Below are positions 43,723-54,415 of a DNA stretch of 64,000 nucleotides, in pieces. The stretch covers positions 13,593,287 to 13,657,286 of the forward strand of contig CP136061.1 in assembly GCA_032622095.1 (NCBI GenBank), given 5' to 3'. The position numbers and the translations under genes are program-made. The DNA comes from Siphonodentalium dalli. Taxonomy: Eukaryota; Mollusca; Scaphopoda; Gadilida; Siphonodentaliidae. The notes under the pieces are model-generated. The model saw only the letters and a program-made list of their open reading frames with translations. It did no database searches and was not told where the DNA came from. Every line of letters begins with the position of its first letter. Position 1 is the stretch's first letter.

Positions 43723-46119
43723 TCAAGGTCTGAGTCTAGATCGAACGAGCATATCTCTCAAACTGGGATTTTTCTTGTAGGCAATAATAACCCGTTTGTC
43801 GAGAGGCTCGGTCAATTTAGTGTTTAATAATGCAAAGTTTTTTCTGAAAATGTTTGCGATTTCAACATTTCTACGATTGTAGATCAGAGGAAAGCACAAG
43901 AAATTTCGAGAAACACCTTTGTAGTCAATGTTAAGTCCGAACGGAAGATATGTTTTAAGTACGCCCATCCAATGATTTTCGCGTTCTAGGCGTATTGAAT
44001 CGGTTTGGTCTTCGTCGGCTAGAATTGGTGTCTGTTCTATTGGCTGAAAGCTGAAATGGGATTTAATGTCATGATTAGATGAGTTGAAATGATCGGAAAT
44101 TTGCATGTCGAGTTTTTTGCGAACACTGGAAAGATGATTAGACATTCTAACTTTGAGAGAGGTTTTTGTTTGTCCAACATATTGTATACGGCATCTTTTG
44201 CATGTGATTAAGTAAATTACATTTTTTGAATCACAATTAAGTTCGCTATGCATTTGATACGATATGCGTGTTTGTTCGCTGGTGAAAGTGTTACTAGTAT
44301 TGATATATCCTATTGTATTGATGTAACATCGTTTTTTGTGACAAAATGAGGCTGAACCATTACCCAACACCGGCCGGTTGTGCCGTATCCTTGTTGGTTC
44401 AGTCGATGTTGGGTCATGGCGTGACGAGTTCAATTCTCTGAGAGTTTCGGACTTTACTTGGCGCAGTAATCTACTAGAGTAGCCGCGCGGTCGTAAAGCC
44501 TGGAAAAGCACTGAACAAGCTTGATTTAGGTCGCTTCTGTTCGTGCAGTTCCGGTGATATCGAATGATTTGAGATTTAATCAATCCATTGAAAAGTTTTG
44601 GCGGATGGAAAGATTTACGATGAAGTAGCTGGTGAGAATCCGTTGGTTTCGTAAAAAGTTTTGTATCTAAAATGTTGCATGATGTAAATTGTGGGCCCTT
44701 AAATATTGTTAAATCAAGGAAATCAATGCTGGTTTGCGATATTGATTCTTTGAGTTTGATTGATTCGTCATGACTGTTCAAGATGTCCAAGAACACCCTA
44801 AACTCATCCAGACCATGAGTCCAAATGATAAATATGTCGTCCAAGAATCTATAATAGGCTAATGGTTGTTTATCAGATTTGGCCAGGGCGCCTTTCTCCC
44901 ACTCTGCAACAAAAATTGAGGCAAAATTAGGACTAAACTTCTTGCCCATACTGCAGCCGGAGACCTGTAAATAATATCGTCCATTAAATTCAAAGTCATT
45001 CCCTTTAAGAGAAAGTTCTAATAATTGAAGTAGTTCATCTCCAGGTCTATGAGGATCATGGTGGAAATCAAATGCATTCTTAATTGACTTTAATCCGGCA
45101 TCGATTCCAATATTTGTATACATAGATTCCACGTCGAGACTAATTAGGTAAGCAGAAGATGGAACTTCAATTTTCGACAATTTAATGAGGAAGTCCTCCG
45201 TGTCTTTTAGATAGCTCGGATGGCGGGTAGCAATTGGTTTCAAATAGAAATCAATAAACTCCGAAATGTGGTACGACTCCGAAGCCACGTCGCTGATGAT
45301 GGGGCGACCGGGTGGTGTGTATGGATTAGTCCAACAGCTCAAAGGTTTGTGTATTTTAGGTAGCAAATAAAATGTCCTATTATTGGATTCAGGTTTTGCA
45401 ATTAGATACTGAACATGTTTTTTCTTTAAAACGTCCTGGTCCAGCAAGCTTTTGAGAATGAGATTGAATTTTAAAACATTGGATTTCCAAATTGGCCCAT
45501 CCAATGGTTTGTAATATTTAGTGTTGCTTAATTGGCGCGTCGCTTCTAGAATGTAATTTTCTTTAGACATGATGACGAGCGAGCTGCCTTTGTCACAAGG
45601 TTTGATTACAATGTTTTTATTGCTGCGAAGAGTTTTTAGTGCAGTTCTTTCAACTTTAGTGAGGTTATCCTCGTTGTGAAATTTTGGTAAATTTGTGATG
45701 TCGGTTTTGACTAAGCCAGCGACCTCGGGAATGGAGTGGTCAATCTGGCGATCAGAGGGGGTCCATATCGAAGGTTCTTTAAATTGATCTTTTAAACCTG
45801 TCGAATTGCGAAAGAAATCAGCCATAGCTGTTACTTCCCTAAATTGCATGCTTGCTGGACCGCCGTTCATTTCCATGGCATACATAGAGTCTGGTAAAAC
45901 CAATGTTCCATCCTCCGTCTCAACAACATGTGGTGTTTCTTTGAGATCGGGTGGGGTAGGAACAAAGGTTAGACCATACCTAAGTATTGATTTCTCACCA
46001 GCGCTCAGGGAAAGGTCGGGTACAAGATTGACTATCTCGGTGCCGAGACCGACTCTTTCCGCATGGCTGATGCCCTTCTGAGGAATTAGTTTAAATGACC
46101 TTTAAAGATGTTGGTCCAG
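43723..46119 (-). CDS. Penelope-like element: reverse transcriptase with C-terminal GIY-YIG endonuclease
   Basis: The frame is open from the junction at 46119 to the stop at 43723, about 800 codons; its N-terminus is cut off by the duplicated LINE end. Upstream blocks read LSAGEKSILRYGLTFVPTP (about 46030). RT: IVIKPCDKGSSLVIM, FYLLPKIHKP, GRPIISDVAS, YLISLDVESMYTNI, GCSMGKKFSPNFASIF and the catalytic FLDDIFIIW (about 44850). After the thumb comes a Cys block (CHKKRCYI), then GIY-YIG: NVIYLITCKRC and YVGQTKTSLKVRMSNH, ending near 43880. This is the Penelope family layout: RT related to telomerase, plus a nuclease that nicks the target. The retained motifs look functional, but it is 5' truncated. 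Confidence 0.92.
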
Positions 46120-47300
46120 CTTGGAAACATGAGCACTCGAACGGATAACATTACAAATTATTTAATTTTGATTATTAAAAACTATATTTACAAAACAAAA
46201 TTTACAACGGACCAATTGTCTATGAATGCTTTAATTGCAGAATTCAACTTTAGGTATAATTGCGAAAAATACAATGCATACTGCAGACTTGAACGTAATA
46301 TGTTCGATACCAAGTGGCTTCTAATGAAACGAGCACTTGAAAACGAAACCCGATAAGATACAACACTTTAAAGGCCGTTCGGATATATATCTCAATATTA
46401 TATTGGTAGAATAGAAAGTTGAAACATGGCCAGTCATTGACCGATTGTTCGTAAACAACGAAATAATTTGTCGACAAAGAACAAAGGGTAACAACTCTAT
46501 TAATATAGCCCCCGGCATCGGGGCTGTATATTCTGTTTTGACATATCCTGACTGTTTCGCAGCGCTGTGTCGTGTATCGTGTCCAATCTCCCATATTTGA
46601 TATCAACATATTATATGTCCATGTCACATTATATCATGACACCAGGTGCGAATGAAGAGTGTAAGACTGTTCGCATGTGATAGTGAGATAGTTTCCCCTC
46701 TCGCCCTTGAAGTATTGTATGCTAATGTATGTCTGTGATATTCCGTGTATGTTTTGCTATTCAATAAAACAAATTTTAGTTTGCTACTCCTTCTACTATA
46801 TAGAGGTTGCCAACCTTCTCATGTAATGGGAAATAATCGTAAAGGGGAGATAACTCCGGGAACAGACGCTGGGCCGAAATCGCCTTGCATTCAATTCCGG
46901 TAACTTCTAGATTCCTACATTCCCTAGTCAGTTCGCATACCACCATGGATTTGTATTTAAGAAATACAAATACAACAAAATTAATATGAACATACGTAAA
47001 CGTAATAAAGCCCACGTAGATTTAATACGCATGCCCGTCTGCTCTCTAAAATAAACTTAATAACGATTCTTTTTTATATTTTCCCGGTATCGAAATAGGT
47101 TAATGAAATTACAATCTCACCGATAAAAATATAATGATATTTCTTCTCGTGTTCGAGTTGAAATTTCGCAGAGGTGTAATTCCCAATACTGAATATCTGA
47201 CCTGACGTGGGGTAATAATATAATTACTTTGAAATAAGTCCAATTAGTCCATTTTGTGTTTAATTTCGGCAATGTTGAACAAATGCACACCAAGAACGGG

Positions 47301-47347
<47 letters not shown>

Positions 47348-47615
47348 AATATGAAGAGTAACACCTTTTAAGACCTATTTTATGTATTTAACATACGAGC
47401 TTTCGGGTTTCCCCTTCCTCAGGTATATATGCAAATGGAGTTACATCAAGATAACAGAACAAAAAAACAAAACTATATCTTGATGTAACTCCATTTGCAT
47501 ATATACCTGAGGAAGGGGAAACCCGAAAGCTCGTATGTTAAATACATAAAATAGGTCTTAAAAGGTGTTACTCTTCCTATTTATTAATTATCAGCAGACC
47601 TATACGGCTAAGAAG

Positions 47616-47627
<12 letters not shown>
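46120..47627 (+). repeat. 1.5-kb direct duplication, right copy (LINE 3' end, flank and hairpin)
   Basis: It begins in mid-gene at CTTGGAAACATGAGC and carries the last 79 codons of the LINE C-terminal frame (stop at 46356), AATAAA at 46763-46768, the (TA)n tract and the hairpin (47344-47585). It joins the N-terminally truncated Penelope-like gene at 46119/46120. The hairpin's right arm has one substitution (CTTCCTATT for CTTCATATT). No clear target duplication was seen at its ends. Confidence 0.9.

Positions 47628-47683
<56 letters not shown>
47620..47683. repeat. (TA)n microsatellite
   Basis: About 32 uninterrupted TA dinucleotides mark the point where the two 1.5-kb duplicate copies diverge. 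Another (TA)n lies at about 47308-47343, and one at 50258-50291. Confidence 0.95.
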
Positions 47684-47686
<3 letters not shown>

Positions 47687-47725
47687 GATAATAGTATGTG
47701 TACAGAAATATATATGACTAGTTTG

Positions 47726-48596
47726 ATAAATCAACATGACGACTTTTTCTATCAAAAAACGTCTTTAATTCCTAGGCCTTTCATGCCTTCATGGCAATTT
47801 TCAAGGAATGACGTGTATAACACTGTGAAGTCATATAGCAACATGGGGGATAACTCTTGACGTCAAAGTTAAGAACTATTGAGTTTTGTCCGGAATTTGA
47901 GTTTGAAATAATCTTCCTTGCTCAGTCTTTCCGAATCACTATCACTTGCCATCTTATAGAATGGGAATATTGTGTACATCCCTCTACCACATACATCTAT
48001 ATGTTCGCTTAGAGGGATCATCCTAGTGCTGGGATCTCTAATTTGTTGTCGATGGATCCGATTTCTCTCGACTAGGGTATCACCTGTCTGTCCGGTGTAT
48101 GATTCATCACATCCCGAACATGTGATGCAATAAATTAAATTGCGTGATTTACAATTTAATGTTGCATTTGGCACAATTTTTTGTCCATTTTTGAGTTGGA
48201 GTTCTGTTCCTGTGTACAGATATTCGTAGCCAACCCCACATGTTCTACAACGCGGGTCTCCACACTTGAACACGTGGTGTACTTTTTTTGTTCTGTTATA
48301 TTTTGCTCTTGTTAACATTTTTTTCATATTCCGTGGCTGTCTTTTACTCTCCAAAAAATTGTTACCTGGGAATACTTTCAGCATGCGCGTGTCCTTATGT
48401 AAAATTGGTAACAAGCTCCTTGCGATTCCCACCTGGTTAGGGTGATAAGGGTTGTGTGTAGTTACATATGGGATTTTTTCACCCTCACATACTTCACAGT
48501 GTTATACACGTCATTCCTTGAAAATTGCCATGAAGGCATGAAAGGCCTAGGAATTAAAGACGTTTTTTGATAGAAAAAGTCGTCATGTTGATTTAT
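47726..48596 (-). mobile_element. 871-bp Penelope-derived element with perfect 106-bp inverted ends
   Basis: Arms 47726-47831 and 48491-48596 are exact complements by eye. Between them lies one minus-strand frame encoding only the C-terminal part of a Penelope-like protein. The minus-strand arm contains GCCATGAAGGCATGAAAGGCC then TAGGAATTAAAGACG, similar in layout to hammerhead-bearing Penelope terminal repeats, though the CUGANGA core is imperfect. TA-rich tracts flank both ends. Inverted terminal pLTRs are known for Penelope-like elements. Confidence 0.75.
47869..48495 (-). pseudogene. Penelope-like C-terminus: Cys knuckle and GIY-YIG endonuclease only
   Basis: The frame opens without an ATG inside the right inverted repeat, just after a stop near 48500, and ends at 47869. 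It reads NPYHPNQVGIARSLLPIL, then HHVFKCGDPRCRTCGVG (the C-x4-C-x2-C knuckle common in Penelope-like proteins). The GIY-YIG domain follows: NLIYCITCSGCDESYTGQT, with conserved Arg and His (VERNRIHRQQI) and a later Glu (SERLSKEDYF). There is no RT. It could be a 5'-truncated copy, or an element that uses RT supplied by other copies. Confidence 0.8.
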
Positions 48597-49744
48597 ATAT
48601 ATATGTGTGTGTGTGACATATGCATTCATGCACAACCGTATGCAAGTGATTACAGAGTGTGATGTTTAGTCCATGGTATATTGATGAATATTGATAAACT
48701 GGGCTATACATGTAGACCAGAAAGAAACATATACGTTGCTTGGAAAGAAACGCCTTGTACGAAGCACATGTCGCAAGAGTATGGGCGCATTTGTTGGAAT
48801 ATCATTTTTACCAACGTTTCCGACACATGGTTCAATCTGAGCTGTGAATGCTTCTGTGCATATATTGAAGATACCCTCGTGGGTTCCAAATAAACATATG
48901 CGAAATAGGACTACAGGGCGGAAAATTATGCTAAAGTTGATATAAGTACGGGGCGACACGTGGAAGCAAGTTCCAACATGGAATAAAGTCTGTCTGAAAT
49001 GCACTATTATGTAAATCATATATATGTCCCAAATTCAGAAATGATTTGCATATATGTAGATGTGTTACCAAACAGCAACATCATTTCTTAATCTGAGAAG
49101 ATAATACATGCAGCAATTGTAATGGACTGTAGTGTGTGTATAGACTGCCTGACAATTACAATGTTTATATACACAAATATGGACACAAATAAACACTATA
49201 CAGGGCAGGAAGTAGAAAAATAATAAGCATATATACAAGTATGCGTATTTGGAAGCATACGGACGGACCTACCACTCGATCAATATCGCATGCTTGGTAT
49301 GACATATATACACAAACTCCCATGCGCGTGTTATACTGCCCTCAGTTTATCAGACAAGTGCAATAGCGTAAGGATAGCACGATCAATCAAGTACCCTAAG
49401 TGTTATACTTCTCTGATCACAGAAGTCTCATAAACTATTGACAGGTAACACTCATATGTGGTTGTTTGTTTACCACACACTCAACTGACATATGCTAACT
49501 GACTCCCTCTACAACCGTGCAAGAGGAATGGTTCCTAACATTGTTTCTTCTGTGGAAGGGCGAAATTTTAAATTGGACACTCGTAGAATTAACAACACAA
49601 ACAAATGGAAAATTTAAACATTTTAGTGACAATATATGTATTTTTCTTGGGATAAATGCCATATCTGCCTAAATTTAATTGGCACCAAATACTCAGTCAT
49701 ACCAGGTAGCATCGAAAACATTGTCAATGTGCCCAATTACTGGC
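48597..49744. other. Unassigned stretch
   Basis: No gene was found. A (GT)n/(TA)n patch occurs at 48594-48616. Words around 49235-49320 (GGAAGCATACGGACGGACCTACCACT...GCTTGGTATGA) recur in altered form near 50195-50245 and 50995, so this begins a degenerate repeat region that continues to about 51.0 kb. Confidence 0.45.
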
Positions 49745-50247
49745 TATGTCACAACCGTAAGGCTGTATTTTTTACTCTTTTTTTATACAATCCGGTCCTG
49801 CATCAATCCTTTTACACTGCGCTACTGCATCAATAAAAGGACAGTCCAAACTATATACCAGGATGCCTTGATCAATATCGTTATACTATACATGTATAGA
49901 AGCATCTTCCAGAATATAATTTAAGTATTTTAGTGACAATATTTATATGTCACAACCGTAAGGCTTTACTTTTTACAATTCGTTCTAACATCAATCTTTT
50001 TACACTGCGCTACTGCATCAATAACGGACTGTCCAGTCTATATGCCCGAATACTCGATCAATCGTGATATGACGCATTTTCCGGAATATCATCTCAACAT
50101 AATAATCTCAACAGTGGAAAGCATCGTGAACTAGCCACGATTTAACTTTTGAAGTACCAGTAACAAATTAAGACTTGTCGTTGTGTATGTCACAAGCATA
50201 TGGACGCACTTGCCACTATATCAATAGCACACGCTTGGTATGAAACA

Positions 50248-50295
<48 letters not shown>

Positions 50296-50880
50296 CATAC
50301 ATACATATACACAATCGCATGTTTTGTTCGGGTTGTCTCAGTAATGGCATGATTAAAAGCTTGGTATCGGGGACGTGGCGATAATTCCTAGCATTTAGAC
50401 TGATCTCAGTCATTGCAAGAGAAATTTTAACCCGACACCCTGACGTTTAGAAAATATCCAACTGATGGCAATTTCAGTCCACAATTTTGATCAAAAGTAG
50501 TAAAATATTGTTTGACTGGGGAGGGACCCGTACACCAGCTGTCCAAATTGCAACTGTCGGAAATATCCAAACTGAATCCATGATACCCACCTAAGGCTTG
50601 AAAATTTCCAACTGATGGCAATTTAAATCTATTGTTGGTGTGCAATTTCCAACTAGATGTACTGTTCCAACTACCTACTTGGACTGTCAAATGTCCTTCC
50701 GAAGTTCCGATAAAGCAAGAGTGTCAAACTTTTCGCCAGTAACACACATATGCGGTTGTGTTTATCACACGATCGATCACCATCTTCCAACTGACCCCCC
50801 ACCCACATCTACATTTGTTGCCTAACACTGCACAACTGACCCCCCCCCACACATCTACATTTGTTGCCTAACAATGTGCC
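49745..50880 (+). repeat. Degenerate tandem repeats
   Basis: A ~200-base segment (TATGTCACAACCGTAAGGCT...TTTTACACTGCGCTACTGCATCAATAA) at 49745-49925 recurs at 49949-50100. (TA)n lies at 50258-50291. AAATTTCCAACTGATGGCAATTT is repeated at about 50452 and 50602. ACATCTACATTTGTTGCCTAACA follows a C-run twice, at about 50800 and 50850. All are non-coding and diverged. Confidence 0.6.
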
Positions 50881-53515
50881 TTCAAATGCAATGGAATCGC
50901 TAAATTTCTATTTAGAAACTCATATACTTAACCACAAATTTGGATATAATACTACACACCATCAGTAATTTGACAGCACAAAAACAATGTCGCATGCGTA
51001 TGGACACACTTCTCAGAATATGCACATACCCGACTCTGGGTCCTATTGTGAAATAGCCATCATCTGGCTGTTGCAATCATATGGGTAAACTTGTCGCCAT
51101 TCAAATATCGCTTTGTTTTAATTGATACCACCGCCCACTGGATATGTCATTCTAATAACAATATAACCAAATGTGATATTATGGGTTGCTTGTGAATTTG
51201 GATTTCGTTAAAAATAGTATGTTCATATTGTTGGCACCAATATTTTATTAATCAGAAGGAAATCACATCATGGTGGAGTCTTTATGTTTTCTTTGATCAC
51301 CAGTACACCCGTTTCTGTTCCCTTTCAAGTGTATATTATGGCGCTTTCCAAACATAAACAACAAGATTTTCACTATACCATGATAAGATCTGTTAACAGG
51401 CGAAAGAAAACTGCGTCAGCTTCATGGAGTGAATTCCTTTGTGACCAGATTCAAGAATCACCATAGAGTGTACCTACATTGACTCAGATTTAGCAACATT
51501 CTGGATTTCACCGGATCCCGGACCACTTCACAGTGGACCACCGTATTAACATTCAGGAAACTTATGATCAACGGAAGAAATATTTAGTAAAAAAAATTGG
51601 ATACTACATTGTGAATACTCAATGATGACTAGATATCATTAACCTGATTGTTGCATAACATGAAATTGAAAAGGGTATCTCATAAATTTCTAATGTCTGA
51701 AATACTGTCTTGTTCTGGCATGTAATCAGATTCATTCCTTCTGGTTATTTCTCATCTTGAATGATTGCAAGTAATGTTAGTTTGCAACAATTATCCAAAT
51801 AAAACTGAATTGGTTATGATGAATGACCGTTACTGTTTACTGCTCAGACAATCTCAAATGAAGGTGACGCTATTCTCATTGAATTTCCGAACTTCATCTT
51901 GAAGCTTTACTACTCAACAAGACGAATCCAAAATACTAATTGTATACTGTTATCACTTACAAATAGATGAACTGAAATAATGTGATGCATTCAGATGCAT
52001 TGAGAAATGACATTCAATTCTTCATTCTGGTTTATCTCCATTCAAAACCACATCAAAATTTGACAACCGACACTTAACTTATATTGCAAAAACTTTGTAT
52101 GGACTGAATTTCATAAAGTCGAACAGAGCCCATAACTCTGGTAGGCATTGATGGTCACAACCCGCGATATTATGCATATTCGTCCCCAATTTCTTGTTCG
52201 TCACCATGCCATATGGCATCAAATATGACAACCGACTCTTGAGTTATAATTCAAAGTTATATATACCCGCCGACTAATATCGGGCAGTATAATAACCATA
52301 CATCTATGTGTATACCCAACCAAAAACAATTCCCCTCCCCACCCCACCCATTGGATAAGACTAAAGAGTTCTTTGGTCATGCACATATAATTGTGGAACC
52401 CCTGACCTGTTTACCACTATTTACACTGGCCAGTGTTCTCTGTCAGACACAACACATTCGATATATTAATGCTACATTGTATAATGGGGTCTAGGGCGAT
52501 TTGTGACATATAGTGTACCTACACAATGCTTTATTATTGTTGTTAGATACTGAAAACACCAGGAAACACATGGAAATACAGTTTATTTTTCGTTTTTCTG
52601 ATCTGTATTTACCAATTAGTAAGGCAGTTAACACAGTTATTGAAGAACGGCTAAAAAAAACCTCTGAAATTTTGATAAAAACATGAGAAAGGGGGGTGGG
52701 TCCCCAAAATTTTGGAGGAAAAAAATATTTTTTTTGCACAAATGGGATGGTGGGTCCCTCGGGGTCGGAAAAAAACTTGTTGGGCCCTATATGTGCAATT
52801 TTTTTCCAGACCCCCCATGCTGTTAAGGAAGTTGTCTGACAACATTGGCTAATTTATTCAGAAACCAGTACATGTCAGATCTCAGAATTGTACTTCTGAT
52901 AGACAGTGCATGTGACGAACAGGATGTAGATCCGAAGTATCCCTGAAAAATAGAACACTGTAATAAGACATTATAAGTACATGTATACATGTACATGAAG
53001 ATGTAATATACAGTCTCTGCCTCGCAAAAATCATAACGAGTTGAAATAACACACATCTCAACACATGGTATTGTTTTATTATCGTATATGTCCACCAAAT
53101 ATGATAATCTTTGGGCGAATTTATGTCATTTATAAGTATCACCAACAACTTTTGTAAGTTTGAACAGTTATTTCCTCTCTGCATAAACACGAAATTACAG
53201 TACATGTGATGAGGTCGCTGATTTAAGAAACACTGAGACTCTCTGAGAGCGATTAGTGAGACTAATAAACAAAATAACATGTATGAGTCCTGATATATAT
53301 CCATACATGTTCAGATATCTATAATTCTTTCAATCAAATGGCAATATTCTCAAACAAAAGCAATGTTTTACTCCCACCCATCAAAACTCAGAGTGATCGG
53401 ATATCATTTTTTTAAATCCATTATTTTTTACCACCGGTACTTTTTAGTGGCCTGGTACAAACTCAACGAGAAGAAATTCCCAAACCAAATTGTGGATGAA
53501 TATGGATACTGTTAT
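50881..53515. other. Unassigned stretch
   Basis: No gene, RNA or clear repeat was recognised. Frames here are all under 145 codons and featureless. A poly-A/poly-T rich patch with GGGTCCC words lies at 52670-52810. Confidence 0.4.
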
Positions 53516-53829
53516 GCCCTAATTAATCCTTAACCACATCAGAATTATGGGTAATTTTTCAGGATTTAGTTGGAAATATGGCTTGTTGCCATTCATAGGT
53601 AAACTCTCACTGAGAGCTTTCCGATGAATGGCAACAAGCCATATTTCCAATTAAATCCTGAAAAGTTACCCATAATTCTGCTTAGTCCAAGTCTTTTTGT
53701 ACTAAAACCAGCTAAGATATTGGTATGGCGAGATACCAGCATCTCGCCATACCAATATTTTAGCTGGTTTTAGTACAAGAAGACTTGGACTAAATTCTGC
53801 TATGGTTTATGGAGTCGATTAATTAGGGC
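53516..53829. repeat. Fold-back element (outer hairpin) carrying a second hairpin
   Basis: The central arms 53541-53596 and 53624-53679 match at 54 of 56 positions around a 27-base loop. Removing the inserted hairpin at 53683-53792 and one copy of its flanking repeat, the pairing continues outward less well through AACCACATC/CTATGGTT to GCCCTAATTAAT (53516) and ATTAATTAGGGC (53829). The element is non-coding. Target duplications were not clear. Confidence 0.75.
53683..53792. mobile_element. 110-bp hairpin element with 9-bp target duplication
   Basis: Arms 53683-53734 and 53741-53792 match at 50 of 52 positions around a 6-base loop (ACCAGC). The element is flanked by exact AATTCTGCT on both sides (53674-53682 and 53793-53801). 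It begins TAGTCCAAGTC and ends GACTTGGACTA. A 9-bp duplication recalls Mutator-type transposition, but nothing else supports that assignment. Confidence 0.8.
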
Positions 53830-53974
53830 TTTACTGTAACTCTAAAGTTAAGTGGCTTTTGTGAGCCAGATATTTGACAATCTGGTAGCTGAATCTGGCC
53901 TAATTTTGTTGAACAAAATGTTGATTTTGGGAATTTTATATTATAGTGTACTGTGGTTATTATCATTTTTGGGT

Positions 53975-54415
53975 AATTAAGGGGGAGGTCAAGTGAACAA
54001 TTTTGAATTGGATTGCCATTCAAATCTGCGGAGTAAAAATTACAGAGTTGCACATACATATACTTCTGAATGTGATTTTAATTTCTTGATGTGGTTTTGG
54101 AAACAACAGGTATTTATCTGGCGGGTCCGCTTGGAACTTTTCCCATAATAATGTTGATGTATTTTATTTTTGAATTTGATATTGATTTTTCAAATGTAGG
54201 TCAAGTGATGTAATTCCAGAAAAAAATTCTCAAAAATATATTTTGACAAAATTATTATTTACCAAGCTGAACTGCCAGATAAATACGTTGTTTTAAGAAC
54301 CACATCAAATCACACTCAGAAGTATATGCAACTCTAACTTCTGCTCCAGAGATTTGCATGGACATCCCCATTCAAAGTTGTAACTCACTTGACCTTCCGC
54401 TTAATCGATTCTGAT
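53975..54415. repeat. Imperfect ~145-bp inverted repeat
   Basis: Left arm about 53975-54122 and right arm about 54273-54415 share GGTCAAGTGA, GCAAATCT-like, AGAGTTGCA, ATACTTCTGA, TGTGATTT, GATGTGGTT and GTATTTATCTGGC, in reverse order and on the opposite strand. The 150-base AT-rich centre is non-coding. It is probably an old MITE or fold-back element. Confidence 0.6.
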
